DNA from: Deltaproteobacteria bacterium
GTDB lineage: Bacteria; Desulfobacterota; Desulfobacteria; Desulfobacterales; Desulfatibacillaceae
Length of the DNA: 64,000 nucleotides
NCBI GenBank assembly: GCA_016235345.1
Contig: JACRLG010000013.1
Location: forward strand, 62,001 to 126,000
Reading direction: 5' to 3'
A program made the position numbers and the translations under genes. The stretch's first letter is position 1; every line of letters begins with the position of its first letter. The notes beneath the pieces were generated by a model. That model was not told where the DNA came from. It ran no database searches and saw only the letters and a program-made list of their open reading frames with translations. Positions 41,683 to 51,881 of this stretch are shown here, piece after piece.

Positions 41683-43113
41683 TCAGGACACTGATGTTTT
41701 GATCTTCAAGTCGTATTTTTCTATTTTGGAAAGAAGGGTGGGGCGGGAAAGGCCAAGGAGCTTGGAGGCGCGGGTCCGGTTTCCGCCTGAAAGGTCCAGG
41801 GCCTGGCGAAGTATAATGGCTGCGAAATGATCCATAAAGGCCTCGAAGTCCTGGGGATCGGCCTGGGTAAGCCGGAGGCGGATCCAGCGGCTGACGGCGG
41901 AATCCATGTCTTCGAGGGTTTCCGGGATAGCGCGCCCTTCGGCGGCCTGGTCTCCGGTGGCCCTGCCCACCTCGCTGACATCCAGGGGAAGCCCCCGTGA
42001 GAAAATGAGGGCCTTTTGCACGGCGTTGGAAAGCTCCCGGACGTTGCCCGGCCAGTCGTGATCAAAAAGCACCTTTCTTGCGGCATCCGTGATGCCGGGG
42101 GTGGGCAGGCCCATTTCCCTTCCGTGGAGGGCGAGAAAATAGTCGGCCAGAAGGCCGATGTCCTCCTTCCTCTCCCTTAATGGGGGAAGGGACAGGGAAA
42201 CCACGTTAAGGCGGTAGTAGAGGTCCTCCCGAAACCTTCCGTCCGCCACCGCGTCTTCCAGGTTCCGGTTGGTGGCGGCGATTATCCGCACGTCCACCGG
42301 AATGGGCTCGCGCCCGCCCAGGCGCTCTATCTTTCTTTCCTCAAGAAGACGCAGGAGTTTCGCCTGGATGTTGAAGGGCATGTCGCCGATCTCATCCAGC
42401 AGAATGGAGCCCTTGTTGGCCCTTTCGATCTTGCCCACGCGGCGTGTGGCGGCCCCGGTGAAAGCGCCCTTTTCATAGCCGAAAAGCTCGCTTTCCAGGA
42501 GCGTTTCGGGAATGGCCACGCAGTTGATGATGAGAAAGGGCTTGTCGGCCCTGGTGGAGTGCTGGTAGAGGGCCCTGGCCACGAGTTCCTTGCCGGTGCC
42601 GGATTCGCCCCTTATGAGCACCGTGGCGTCTGTGGCCGCCACCCTGCCTATGGCCTTGTAGATGTTCTGCATGGCCGGGCTCGCGCCTATGATGGCGTCG
42701 CCGGTGGGGCTTTCGGGGCCCTCGCCCACAGCCACCGGCTCCTGCATGAACCTTCCGGCCTGAAAGGCCTGGGAGATGAGGGAAAGCACCGAGGCCACAT
42801 CGAAGGGCTTCAGCACGTAATCGAAGGCCCCCAGCTTGGTGGCCTCTATGGCTATGTCGGTGGTGCCGAAGGCGGTCATTATGATGACCGGAAGCCTTGG
42901 GGCGATCTTTTTTATCTCGGTGAAGGCGGCGAGACCGTCCATCCCCGGCAGGCGCACGTCCATTATCACGCAGTCCGGCCTGTGAATGGAAACCGCCTGT
43001 ATCCCGGCCTCGCCCGTGGAGGCGGTTATGGTGTCGTATCCCTCCAGCTTCAGTATCTTCTCGAAACTGGTGCGCAACTGGGCGTCGTCGTCAACGATCA
43101 GGAGTTTTCCCAA
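41683..43113 (-). CDS. NtrC-family sigma54-dependent response regulator
   Basis: 476 residues. Receiver with LLIVDDDAQ and Asp52 (IMDVRLPGMDG); AAA+ domain with Walker A GESGTGKEL, EKGAFTGAA sigma54 loop, LLDEIGDM and ATNRNL; a C-terminal Fis-type HTH (ALDLSGGNRTRASKLLGLSRPTLLSKIEKY). It overlaps the start of the kinase gene upstream by about 16 bp, so kinase and regulator are translated from one mRNA. Targets unknown; no enhancer-like palindromes or sigma54 promoter were found just downstream. Confidence 0.9.
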   Translation of the reverse strand: MGKLLIVDDDAQLRTSFEKILKLEGYDTITASTGEAGIQAVSIHRPDCVIMDVRLPGMDGLAAFTEIKKIAPRLPVIIMTAFGTTDIAIEATKLGAFDYVLKPFDVASVLSLISQAFQAGRFMQEPVAVGEGPESPTGDAIIGASPAMQNIYKAIGRVAATDATVLIRGESGTGKELVARALYQHSTRADKPFLIINCVAIPETLLESELFGYEKGAFTGAATRRVGKIERANKGSILLDEIGDMPFNIQAKLLRLLEERKIERLGGREPIPVDVRIIAATNRNLEDAVADGRFREDLYYRLNVVSLSLPPLRERKEDIGLLADYFLALHGREMGLPTPGITDAARKVLFDHDWPGNVRELSNAVQKALIFSRGLPLDVSEVGRATGDQAAEGRAIPETLEDMDSAVSRWIRLRLTQADPQDFEAFMDHFAAIILRQALDLSGGNRTRASKLLGLSRPTLLSKIEKYDLKIKTSVS

Positions 43114-44579
43114 GTGCCGGTCTCCTTCAATGGAACTTTAAGGACAAAGGTTGCGCCGCTTCCGGCGGTGGACAGAATGCGGATGCTCCCGCCGTGTTCA
43201 TCCATCACCCTTTTGGCGATGGAAAGCCCCAGGCCCGAACCTTCCTCCTTGGTGCTGAAAAACGGCTCGAAAATTTTTTCCGCAAGCTCCGGGCTTATTC
43301 CGGGTCCGTTGTCGGAATATTCCACGCTCACGAACCCGCCGCCTTCGGGGGTGTTTTCCACACTTTCCCGTATGCTTATTTTTCCGCCCTGGGCCATGGC
43401 CTCGCAGGAGTTGACCAAAAGGTTGGCCAGTACCTCCTTCAGCTGCTCCGGGTCGGCCTGGGTGGGGGGGAGCCTTTCCCCGCGCTCGACGGAGACCTTC
43501 ATGCCGTAGGATTCGAGCCTGTGCCGGAAAAGGGCCAGGGTGGCGTCCACAACGTCCGAAAGGCTCAAGCTCTGCATCTTGAGCCGGGGCGGGCGGGCGA
43601 ACTCCAGGAAATTGGCGATGATGGTGTCCAGGTGCCCGATTTCCTCGGAAATGACCTCGAAGTCCTCCTTCTGAACCGGGTTGAGCGAAAGGCTTCTTTC
43701 CAGGGAAAAAAGGCGCATCTTGACCGACGTGAGGGGATTTCTGATGCTGTGGGCCACACCGGCGGACAGCTTTCCCACCATGGCGAGTTTTTCGGCCTGG
43801 ATCAGGTGCTCCCGGCTTTGCTCCAGCTTGGCCAGAGACTGCCTCCGGTCCTCCATGAGGCGCTTGACCTTTTTATCCAGGGCGTCCACCTCATCCCGGC
43901 AGAAAGGATCATCGGGCGAGGGCTTTTCCGGCAGGGCCAGCCGCCTTATGGGGGCCAGAACCTGCCTTGAAAGCACAAGGGCCAGCAGAAGGCCCAGTAG
44001 GACTCCAGCCGGGAGAGCCACAAGCCCGACCGCCGACACCCTGCGGGCAAGGCCCTCGTAGCGGTGCCTCGCCTCGCTCAGGCTCGCCTCGTGGACCTTC
44101 CTGTATTGCTCGCACAGGCTGACAATGGACCGGAACTGGTCCCTGACCTTCCAGTGGGCGATGGCCGCCTCCTGCTTTTCATTGTTCACATAAAGGGATA
44201 TGACCCGGTCCCTGTCTTGGGAATAGCGGACATAGCCGCCTTCGATCCGGTTGAGGATGGCCCTGGCGTGGCCCGTACCGTCATAAAGACTTGCCTCCCG
44301 GAGTGCGCTTTCAAACATCGCGCGCCTTTCCGCCAGCCTTGCAAGCCATTCCCTGTCACCGCTCAAGGCGAAATATGTGATATAACCCTTTTGCATCACA
44401 AAGGTCGATTCCAGCCTCTGGGCCGACACAAGGGAGGCGAGGTCCCTGGCCATGGCCTTTGTATAGTTTTCCTGGGCCGTGCGTAAAAACCACGCCGTGG
44501 CGATGGCCGTGGTGGCGTTCACCGCCACCACGGCAAAAAGGAGAACGTAAATCCTTCGTCTCAACGATAAAAAAGGCAT
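43098..44579 (-). CDS. Sensor histidine kinase
   Basis: 493 residues from the ATG at 44579, chosen because it opens a proper first span (RRRIYVLLFAVVAVNATTAIATAWFL). A periplasmic helical part of about 150 residues (4-helix-bundle MCP-like, LYDGTGHARAIL) and a second span (LVALPAGVLLGLLLALVLS) follow. HisKA has AGVAHSIRNPLTSVKMRLFSLERSL, and HATPase has NLLVNSCEAMAQGG, DNGPGISPE and GSGLGLSIAKRVMDEHGG, all intact. It pairs with the sigma54 regulator whose gene overlaps its end. An open frame reaches 44696, but lacks a better start. Confidence 0.88.
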   Translation of the reverse strand: MPFLSLRRRIYVLLFAVVAVNATTAIATAWFLRTAQENYTKAMARDLASLVSAQRLESTFVMQKGYITYFALSGDREWLARLAERRAMFESALREASLYDGTGHARAILNRIEGGYVRYSQDRDRVISLYVNNEKQEAAIAHWKVRDQFRSIVSLCEQYRKVHEASLSEARHRYEGLARRVSAVGLVALPAGVLLGLLLALVLSRQVLAPIRRLALPEKPSPDDPFCRDEVDALDKKVKRLMEDRRQSLAKLEQSREHLIQAEKLAMVGKLSAGVAHSIRNPLTSVKMRLFSLERSLSLNPVQKEDFEVISEEIGHLDTIIANFLEFARPPRLKMQSLSLSDVVDATLALFRHRLESYGMKVSVERGERLPPTQADPEQLKEVLANLLVNSCEAMAQGGKISIRESVENTPEGGGFVSVEYSDNGPGISPELAEKIFEPFFSTKEEGSGLGLSIAKRVMDEHGGSIRILSTAGSGATFVLKVPLKETGTWENS

Positions 44580-45165
44580 GGCTCGTTCGGGCCTTGGGCT
44601 GGATTCTCTGAAAGGCCGGTTAAAGGGGACTGCGGCGTCTTTCTGGCCTGTCCCCAAAAAAAATATCGGATAATGCGGGAATAAAGCCCATTTCACGCAC
44701 TAAAGTCAAGAATTATGCGGGCGGACGCATTTGGAAAAAGTCGGCAGTCGGCAGTTAAAAACCTGGGAGCGCGGGCGGCCTGCCCGGTCCGCCCGAACAC
44801 AGCCAGATGCATAAAACAGGATTTTTGGCATAAAGTGTGCTTAAATATGATATGGCCGCTATGGCGGCGGCCACGTCGGGCTCAAAAGATAATGCGGCTA
44901 TGAACTATTTTCAGCTTTTTAATGGGGGAAGAAACGAGAAAAGCCACGTCTTTCGTCATACCGGCGAAAGCCGGTATCCAGTCTTTTGCCGTTTGCAACT
45001 TTTTTCTGGACCCCGGCCTCCGCCGGGGTGACGACCCTTGGCAATTCTTTGACTTTTCTTTTCACAACTATCGCCTTAAACTGAGAATAGTTCTGTGCCA
45101 CGAAAGACAATAACGGAGCCGGGGAGGTATCCGGCTTTCCATGCCCATCCATAAAAGGGGCGAAT
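44580..45165. other. Intergenic region with a REP-like repeat
   Basis: About 585 bp between two kinase genes. TTGGCATAAAGTGTGCT (44825-44841) has GG-N10-GC spacing and could be a sigma54 promoter for the downstream kinase, but is weaker than P1/P2. The rest has no coding frame. A REP-like element occupies 44954-45033. Confidence 0.4.
44954..45033. repeat. REP-like element
   Basis: CGTCATACCGGCGAAAGCCG at the left and CTGGACCCCGGCCTCCGCCGGGGTGACG-type DNA at the right resemble the common bacterial 'CGTCATTCCGGCGAAAGCCGG' intergenic repeat, here with diverged halves. Confidence 0.6.
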
Positions 45166-46857
45166 ATGAAGTCTTCCGATCATTACCAGCCCATGAAGTT
45201 CAAAATACTGGCCAGCATGCTCCTGGTTCCGTTCTTTCCCTTTCTGCTGGCCACTGTTGTGGGCTTTTATTACTTTTCCGAGTACGCCCGCAACATCACC
45301 GAAACCAAGCTCCAGCGGATAGTGAACGACCACGGCCACATCATAGAGACCTTCCTGGCAAGCCGCAGGGCGGACCTCGCTTTTGTGGCCGACTCCTACC
45401 AATTTGAAGACCTTTTCGACGAAAACAAACTGGAAAGGATTTTCGTCAATCTCAACAAGAAATCAGACGCCTTCGTCGACCTGGGTGTGTTCGACCACAC
45501 CGGCCTCCACGTGGCCTACCACGGCCCCTACAGGCTGGCGGGCAAAATGTACGACAAGACCCAGTGGTTCCGGGAGGTGATCCAAAAGGGCTACTACATC
45601 TCGGATATCTACTTAGGATTCCGCAACGTTCCCCATTTCGTGGTGGCCATAGCCAAGACCGAGATGGGAAAAACCTGGGTTCTCCGGGCCACCATAGACA
45701 CCCAGGCGTTCACCGACGTGGTGGAGGAGATAAGGGTGGGCAAGACCGGGGAGGCCTACATCATCAACGAACAGGGGGTGTTCCAGACAAGCAGGCGCTC
45801 CGGCGGCGACCTCTTGGAAAAGGACCCGGACGCCCCCAGGTACCCCGTGGCCTCGGTGGGTTCCCGCCCGGTAAGGCTGGAGGATTCCCTCGGCAACGAC
45901 TACATAGTGGTGACCTCCTGGCTGAAAGACCACCAGTGGCGGCTGGTGGTGCGCCAGGCACGGTCCGACGCCTACCAGGAACTGCGCCGGGCCCGCCTCC
46001 TGGTGATCATAATCTCCTTCTTGGGCGGCATCCTTCTCCTGGCCACCGCCCTTTACATGTCGGGCCGCATAGTGAACCGCATAAAAAAGGTGGACCAGGA
46101 AAAGGTCTCCCTCGACCAGCAGCTCGTGATGGCGGGCCGCCTTGCCGAAATAGGCGAAATGTCCTCCGGCTTCGCCCACGAGATCAACAACCCCCTGCAA
46201 ATCATAAGGGCCGAAACCTCCCTGATCGAGATGATCCTTCCCGACCTGGAAAAACGCTGCAACCTGGGCGAAAACGAGGATTTCAAGGACATAGGAGACT
46301 CGGTGCGACAGATACAGCTCCAGGTGGAGCGCTGCGCCGACATCACCGCAGCCATTCTCAAGTTCGCCCGTAAAAAGGCCGCAAGCGCGGAAAAAACAGA
46401 TCTCGCCGCTTTCGTGCCCCAGGTCTGTCGCATGGTGTCCAAAAAGGCCGAGGTGGAAGGCGTGGTCCTGGCTCTGGACATCCCCGAAGACGTCGCCTTC
46501 CCGGTCAACGCGGACCAGTCCCAGTTCCAGCAGGTCCTCCTGAATCTCATAAACAACGCCATGTACGCCGTGACCTCCCTCCACGGATGCTCCGGCAAGG
46601 GCACCGTGACCGTTTCGGTGAGCCACCGCGACAACAGGGTGGCCGTGGCGGTCTCCGACAACGGCATAGGCATAGCCGAAGAAAACATGGACAAGATATT
46701 CACCCCGTTTTTCAGCACCAAGCCGGTGGGGCACGGCACGGGCCTGGGCCTTTCCATCTGCTACGGCATCATCAACAAGATGGGCGGCACCATAGAGGTC
46801 AAAAGCGGGGCGGATAGGGGCACGACCTTCACCGTCCTCCTTCCCCTGGCGGCGTGA
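45166..46857 (+). CDS. Sensor histidine kinase with Cache domain
   Basis: 563 residues. One span near 16-38 (ILASMLLVPFFPFLLATVVGFYYF), a dCache-type periplasmic sensor to about residue 275 (DTQAFTDVVEEIRVGKTGEAYIINEQGVFQT is the usual Cache signature), a second span (LLVIIISFLGGILLLATALYM). HisKA has SSGFAHEINNPLQIIRAETSLIE; HATPase has NLINNAMYAV, DNGIGIAEEN and GHGTGLGLSICYGIINKMGG. Cache domains bind small carboxylates and amino acids in many anaerobes. The receiver gene downstream is a plausible partner. Confidence 0.87.
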   Translation: MKSSDHYQPMKFKILASMLLVPFFPFLLATVVGFYYFSEYARNITETKLQRIVNDHGHIIETFLASRRADLAFVADSYQFEDLFDENKLERIFVNLNKKSDAFVDLGVFDHTGLHVAYHGPYRLAGKMYDKTQWFREVIQKGYYISDIYLGFRNVPHFVVAIAKTEMGKTWVLRATIDTQAFTDVVEEIRVGKTGEAYIINEQGVFQTSRRSGGDLLEKDPDAPRYPVASVGSRPVRLEDSLGNDYIVVTSWLKDHQWRLVVRQARSDAYQELRRARLLVIIISFLGGILLLATALYMSGRIVNRIKKVDQEKVSLDQQLVMAGRLAEIGEMSSGFAHEINNPLQIIRAETSLIEMILPDLEKRCNLGENEDFKDIGDSVRQIQLQVERCADITAAILKFARKKAASAEKTDLAAFVPQVCRMVSKKAEVEGVVLALDIPEDVAFPVNADQSQFQQVLLNLINNAMYAVTSLHGCSGKGTVTVSVSHRDNRVAVAVSDNGIGIAEENMDKIFTPFFSTKPVGHGTGLGLSICYGIINKMGGTIEVKSGADRGTTFTVLLPLAA

Positions 46858-47085
46858 GAGCGCGAGCTGCGGCGTCAGGACGCGGAGGTGAAAAGAAAAG
46901 AGAAAGGACAAAAGCAAAAAGGGAGGGGCCTGGGAGCGCGGGCGTCCCGCCCGCTCTTTGCCTTGCAGGAGTCCGGCATGACGTGGTAAGATTATTTTTG
47001 CGGTCGCTTTTTGGGCCGCATAATCCCTCCGCTACCCATGAACATAGAACGCATTGATTTTATACAAGAAAATCCGGACAAAAAC

Positions 47086-47490
47086 ATGAAACTTCTTCTG
47101 GTGGACGACGAACAAAGGTTTTTGCAGACAACCCAAAAACTTCTGACCAGAAAGGGAATTGCGGCGGAAACCGCTGATTCCGGCGAAAAGGCCCTGGCCG
47201 TACTGGAAGAAAAAGACATCGACGTGGTCATCCTGGACGTGAAAATGCCCGGAATGGACGGCATAGAGGTTCTGCGCGAAATAAAGCAGAAGCATCCCCT
47301 GGTGGAAGTGATAATGCTCACCGGCCACGCCACCCTGGAATCCGCCGTGGAGGGCTTGAAGGCCGGGGCCGAAGACTACCTCATGAAACCCTGCAGCATA
47401 GACGCCCTTGTGGGCAAGGCCATCGAAGCCTTTGAAAAACGCATGATGAGAACCGAAAAGGCCCTGGCCGGAATAATCAAGGAAGGCTGA
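47086..47490 (+). CDS. Single-domain response regulator receiver
   Basis: 134 residues from the ATG at 47086, which begins the receiver at MKLLLVDDEQRF. Longer frames start at 47038 or 47011. Acid pocket DDE, phospho-acceptor Asp51 (ILDVKMPGMDG), Thr in MLTGHA and Lys in EDYLMKPCS are all intact. No output domain, so it acts by protein contact or as a phosphate relay. It follows the Cache kinase by about 230 bp on the same strand, and is probably its partner. Confidence 0.82.
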   Translation: MKLLLVDDEQRFLQTTQKLLTRKGIAAETADSGEKALAVLEEKDIDVVILDVKMPGMDGIEVLREIKQKHPLVEVIMLTGHATLESAVEGLKAGAEDYLMKPCSIDALVGKAIEAFEKRMMRTEKALAGIIKEG

Positions 47491-47722
47491 CAGCCCCTGA
47501 AACAAGAGGATAGGCGGCCCGTGCGCCTGGTAAACGGGCCGGAAAAAATCCCCTCAAAACCCCCACCTGACCCCAAAGTCCGCGCCGCCCGGTTTTTGCC
47601 CCCGGTTTTCGGTTTTTTGCATAGATTTTCGGCTGGTTTGGCTTGACCTTCAATTCCGCTTGGAGTAAATCCTTCAGTTTGCTACCGGCGAAGCCGGTGG
47701 GACTGAAAGGCGGGAGACCCAA

Positions 47723-49210
47723 TTGAAAACCGAAGCGGAAAACAGGCGGGAAAAACTGGCGGCCATCAAGGCAGCAGGCGCTGACGCATACCCCAACGAT
47801 TTTAAAGTCACCCACACCGTGGCGGACTTAAAGGAAATAATCGACCGCGACCCCGGCTCCCTCACCGAGGACGGCCCGGAATTCGCCGCAGCCGGGCGTC
47901 TCATCGCCGTGAACCGCTTCGGCAAGGCAGCCTTCATGCGCTTCCGGGACCGCACGGGCCAGCTCCAGGTATATCTCCGCAAGGACCGCATGGCCGAAGA
48001 CGCCTTCGCCCTGGGAAAGACCTTCGATATCGGCGACATGGCGGGTTTCACCGGCAGCCTTTTTCAGACATCAACCGGCGAGTGGACCCTGCTGGTTTCC
48101 GGCGCAAGGCTTCTGGTCAAGGCCTTAAAGCCCCTTCCGGAAAAATTCCACGGCCTCAAAGACCCGGAAAAACGCTACCGCCAGCGTTATCTCGATCTCA
48201 TGGTCAACATGGATGTGAGGGAAATCTTCCTTCGCAGAAGCCGCATGGTTCAGGAAATCCGCAATTTCCTCTGCGAGCGCGACTTCCTGGAGGTGGAAAC
48301 CCCCATGATGCAGGCCATTGCGGGCGGGGCCGAGGCCAAGCCCTTCAAGACCTATCACAACGCCTTAGGCATGGACCTTTTTCTCCGCATCGCACCGGAG
48401 CTTTACTTAAAACGCCTTGTGGTGGGGGGCCTGGAGCGGGTTTTCGAGATCAACCGCAATTTCCGCAACGAGGGCATCTCCACCCAGCACAACCCGGAAT
48501 TCACCATGCTGGAGTTCTACCAGTCCTACGCCACCTACGAGGACCTCATGAGCCTCACGGAAGACCTCTTCGTAAGGGTGGCCAAGGCGGTGACCGGCTC
48601 TGCCAACCTGGTCTACCAGGGCCGGGAAATAATCCTCACCCCGCCCTGGAAACGCATCACCCTCCATAACGCCCTGTGGGAAATGGGCGACGTGCCGAAG
48701 GAAATCCAGGGCGACCGGGAAAAGCTCCTGGCCTTCGCGGCCTCGCGGCAGGTGCCCGTGGACCCCAAGGCCAAGCTGGGAAAAATCCTCACCAAGCTCT
48801 TCGACGTCCTGGTGGAGCCCCAGCTAATCCAGCCAACCTTCATCACCGCCTACCCGGTGGAGGTGTCGCCGCTTTCGAGGCGCAACGCCAAAAACCCGGA
48901 CGTCACCGACCGTTTCGAGCTCTTCATAGCAGGCCGCGAAATCGCCAACGGCTTTTCCGAGCTGAACGACCCCGACGACCAGAGGGGCCGTTTTTGCGAC
49001 CAGGTGCGCGAGCGCGAGGCCGGCGACGAGGAGGCCCACAGCATGGACGAGGACTACGTGGAGGCCCTGGAATACGGCCTTCCGCCCACAGCCGGAGAGG
49101 GCATAGGCATTGACAGGCTTGCCATGCTGCTGACGGATGTCGCCTCCATAAGGGAGGTGATCCTGTTCCCGCTTTTGAAGGACTCCGCCAAAGCCGGGCA
49201 GGACGAATGA
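47723..49210 (+). CDS. lysS: Lysyl-tRNA synthetase
   Basis: 495 residues, class II type. N-terminal OB-fold anticodon-binding domain ([31 protein letters not shown]) and catalytic domain with motif 1 region ([22 protein letters not shown]), motif 2 [27 protein letters not shown], motif 3 [24 protein letters not shown]. It charges tRNA-Lys. The start is taken as TTG at 47723, with GGCGGGAGA 9 bp upstream; the first ATG would cut off the N-terminal helices. It heads the envelope-biogenesis block, a common deltaproteobacterial order (lysS-lolC-lolD-bamA). Confidence 0.93.
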   Translation: MKTEAENRREKLAAIKAAGADAYPNDFKVTHTVADLKEIIDRDPGSLTEDGPEFAAAGRLIAVNRFGKAAFMRFRDRTGQLQVYLRKDRMAEDAFALGKTFDIGDMAGFTGSLFQTSTGEWTLLVSGARLLVKALKPLPEKFHGLKDPEKRYRQRYLDLMVNMDVREIFLRRSRMVQEIRNFLCERDFLEVETPMMQAIAGGAEAKPFKTYHNALGMDLFLRIAPELYLKRLVVGGLERVFEINRNFRNEGISTQHNPEFTMLEFYQSYATYEDLMSLTEDLFVRVAKAVTGSANLVYQGREIILTPPWKRITLHNALWEMGDVPKEIQGDREKLLAFAASRQVPVDPKAKLGKILTKLFDVLVEPQLIQPTFITAYPVEVSPLSRRNAKNPDVTDRFELFIAGREIANGFSELNDPDDQRGRFCDQVREREAGDEEAHSMDEDYVEALEYGLPPTAGEGIGIDRLAMLLTDVASIREVILFPLLKDSAKAGQDE

Positions 49211-49297
49211 CCGGAGAACGGTTTTCGGGCGCGCCCTTGCGGCGCGGCCCGGCTTGCCGGAAAAATATGCCAGCCCGTTTAAAAAGGCTGAACATGA

Positions 49298-49419
49298 AGC
49301 CTGTCTAAAAACGATGAAGAGCAAGGAAGGCTGGCTTGGCCGGGGAGGCCGTGTACTAAATGTACATAACGATCCGGACAAGCCAGCCTGACACAGCTAT
49401 TCGCGTTTTTAGACAGGCT
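49298..49419. repeat. TIR element copy H
   Basis: Perfect 16-bp inverted ends AGCCTGTCTAAAAACG / CGTTTTTAGACAGGCT. Inner arms AGGCTGGCTTG and CAAGCCAGCCT pair, with GTGTACTAAATGTACA at the centre, so almost all of it can fold as one hairpin. It lies between lysS and lolC. Confidence 0.9.
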
Positions 49420-49459
49420 GTTAAAAAAACCTCTTCCAGGGAAAAGCCCCCCTCCATCC

Positions 49460-50695
49460 ATGTCCTTTGAATCCTTCATCGCCGGGCGTTACCTTCGCGC
49501 AAAGCGCCGGGAAGCCTTCATCTCTCTCAACACCCTGATCTCCACCGGGGGCGTGGCCCTGGGCGTCATGGCCCTGGTTACGGTTATCGCGGTGATGACG
49601 GGCGCCGACAGGCAGATGCGCAAGAACATCCTGGGGATATCCTCCCACGTGAGCGTCATGCGCTACGGCGGGGACATGGCCGATTACCGCCGGGTGCTGG
49701 ACAGGGTGGCAAAGGTTCCGGGCGTCACCGCAGCCGCGCCCCAGATCATGACCCAGGTGCTGGTGAAAGGCCCCCAGGAAAGCGCGGGGGTGGTTCTTTA
49801 CGGCATCGATCCCGTGGCCGGGGGCAGGGTCACGGATCTGGCGCCCTTCGTCAAGCGGGGCTCCATGGAGGGCCTCATGCCGGAAAAAGCGGTGGACGGT
49901 CGCCCCGGAATCATCCTGGGCCGCGACCTCGCCCTCCAGCTTGGGGCCATAACCGGAGACCTCGTGGCCCTGGTGGCCCCGTCCACCACCCTCTCGCCCA
50001 TGGGCGCGGTGCCCACGGTAAGGCGCTTCCGGGTGGCGGGCATCCTGGATTCGGGCTGGTTCCAGTACGACGCCACCTTTGCCTGGATTCACATCGCAGA
50101 GGCCCGGAGCCTCTTGCGAATGGGCGACGCGGCCACATCCATCGAGGTGGCCATAAAAGACCCTGGCCGGGCCAAGGAGGCGGCTGGCGAAATCTCTGGC
50201 GCCCTGCCCGGCTTTCCCTACCACGCCGAAGACTGGATGAGCCGCTACGGCCCCCTGTGGGAGGCCCTGGCTTTGGAAAAGCTGGCCATGTTCGTGATCC
50301 TCCTGTTCATCGTGCTGGTGGCGGCCTTCAACATAGCAGGCACCCTCATCATGATGGTGATGGAAAAGCGCCGGGACATAGCGATACTCAAAGCCATGGG
50401 GGCCACCGGAAGAAGCATCCTTTCCATCTTCGTGATGAACGGCATGACCATAGGTGCGGTGGGAACCGCCATCGGCGTGAGTTCCGGCCTTATCCTGTGT
50501 TTCCTGCAGGAAAGATACCAGATAGTGAGCCTGGACGCCAAGGTCTACCCCTTCGGGGCGCTTCCCGTGGCGGTGGAATTCTGGGACGTGGCGGCAATCG
50601 CGGGCGCGGCCATGGTAATCGTGTTCGCGGCCACCCTTTACCCCGCCTGGCAGGCGGCAAGGCTGGAGCCGGTGGAGACCATCCGGTACAGCTGA
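49460..50695 (+). CDS. lolC: Lipoprotein-releasing ABC permease (LolC/LolE type)
   Basis: 411 residues. N-terminal span within ISLNTLISTGGVALGVMALVTVIAVMTG, a large periplasmic MacB-like core, then three C-terminal spans (FVILLFIVLVAAFNIAGTLIMM, MTIGAVGTAIGVSSGLILCFL, VAAIAGAAMVIVFAATLYPAW). It belongs to the LolCE family, which pulls lipoproteins from the inner membrane for LolA. Only one such gene is present, as in many deltaproteobacteria, so it may act as a homodimer. GCCGG-type conserved start FIAGRYLRAKRREAFIS is typical. LolD follows 17 bp downstream. Confidence 0.9.
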   Translation: MSFESFIAGRYLRAKRREAFISLNTLISTGGVALGVMALVTVIAVMTGADRQMRKNILGISSHVSVMRYGGDMADYRRVLDRVAKVPGVTAAAPQIMTQVLVKGPQESAGVVLYGIDPVAGGRVTDLAPFVKRGSMEGLMPEKAVDGRPGIILGRDLALQLGAITGDLVALVAPSTTLSPMGAVPTVRRFRVAGILDSGWFQYDATFAWIHIAEARSLLRMGDAATSIEVAIKDPGRAKEAAGEISGALPGFPYHAEDWMSRYGPLWEALALEKLAMFVILLFIVLVAAFNIAGTLIMMVMEKRRDIAILKAMGATGRSILSIFVMNGMTIGAVGTAIGVSSGLILCFLQERYQIVSLDAKVYPFGALPVAVEFWDVAAIAGAAMVIVFAATLYPAWQAARLEPVETIRYS

Positions 50696-50712
50696 TTTCA
50701 TCGGGGAAAAAC

Positions 50713-51429
50713 GTGACCGAAGAAGAGACAGGCAGCCAGGGCGGCGGCGGAGCGGTTCCGCGCATGAAGGCCCTTGGGCTCTCCAAGGTGTTCAATTCCA
50801 AGGAAGAGCCCATCCGCATCCTGTCGGACCTCGACCTCACGGTGGAGGCCGGGGACTCCGTGGCCGTGGTGGGGGCTTCGGGCATAGGCAAGAGCACACT
50901 GCTTCACGTCCTGGGTGCGCTCGACAGGCCGGATTCCGGCAAGCTCTTCGTGGACGGCGAAGACGTTTTCAGCCTCCCCGATAAGGCCCTGGCCCGGTTC
51001 AGAAACAGGGCGGTGGGCTTCGTTTTCCAGTTCCATCATCTTCTGCCCGAATTCACGGCACTGGAAAACACCGCCATTCCCCTCATGATATCGGGTGTCG
51101 GCAAAAAGGCCGCCAAGGACAGGGCAAAGGAAGTGCTGGACCGGGTGGGCCTGGGCCACCGCCTGGGCCACAGGGTTTCCGAGCTTTCGGGCGGAGAGCA
51201 GCAGAGGGTGGCCCTGGCCAGGGCGCTGGTGGGCGATCCGGGCCTTCTTCTGGCCGACGAGCCCACGGGAAACCTGGACGAAAAAACCGCAGGGAAGATT
51301 CACGAGCTTCTGGTTTCGCTCAATGAAAACCTTGGCATGACCCTTATCGCGGTTACGCACAACCCGGCCTTTGCCGCCCTCATGCGCCGCCGGGTCACCC
51401 TTTCGGAGGGCCGCATCGCGGAATTGTGA
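50713..51429 (+). CDS. lolD: Lipoprotein-releasing ABC transporter ATPase
   Basis: 238 residues from the GTG at 50713 with GGGG upstream; ATG at 50764 is the alternative. Walker A GASGIGKST, Q-loop FQFHHLLPEFTALEN, signature LSGGEQQRVALARAL, Walker B LLLADEPTGNLD and the H-loop AVTHNPAFA are all present. It powers the LolC permease encoded just upstream. The frame also opens further upstream inside lolC, but that part has no coding meaning. Confidence 0.92.
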   Translation: MTEEETGSQGGGGAVPRMKALGLSKVFNSKEEPIRILSDLDLTVEAGDSVAVVGASGIGKSTLLHVLGALDRPDSGKLFVDGEDVFSLPDKALARFRNRAVGFVFQFHHLLPEFTALENTAIPLMISGVGKKAAKDRAKEVLDRVGLGHRLGHRVSELSGGEQQRVALARALVGDPGLLLADEPTGNLDEKTAGKIHELLVSLNENLGMTLIAVTHNPAFAALMRRRVTLSEGRIAEL

Positions 51430-51881
51430 GAATCTTCATGGTTCTTTGGGGCCTTGGGGAATTTTGATACAATATTAGAGGCTGTTTCCAAAAAAACTTT
51501 TGCATTCGGTTGCGCCTTCATCCCCTCCGACTGTGTTGCGCTCCTTGCGGAATACGTTAAGTATTCCTCAGTCGCGCGCCTTGTCGGCGGGGCGAATTCG
51601 CAACCTCGGTGCCACAAATTTTTTTCGGAAACAGCCCCTAAGCGGAGCATGGTTCTTTTCCAAATTTTCAAGGGAATCTGGCCGGGGTGAGAAATACGAC
51701 ACTCCTCCTTCTCCAACGTTTTCAGGAGTCCAAAAAATGGAACTAAACCCTGCTCCCCGTAATAGGTTGATGTAAGGCCCAAGTTCGTATACACCATGCC
51801 CGATGCCCGTGACTTTACGGGGAAACCCGGCAGGCGGCGGTGGAAAACCAAGGATCGAGACGCTTAACAAGGGGTTTTGCG
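51430..51881. other. Gene-free region between lolD and bamA
   Basis: About 450 bp. It holds TIR element C2 (51479-51640) and a leader of about 240 bp before bamA. No gene seen. Confidence 0.5.
51479..51640. repeat. TIR element copy C2
   Basis: GAGGCTGTTTCC and GGAAACAGCCCC are inverted ends, as in the short copy C1. AATACGTTAAGTATT marks the centre. It lies 50 bp after the lolD stop. Confidence 0.7.
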
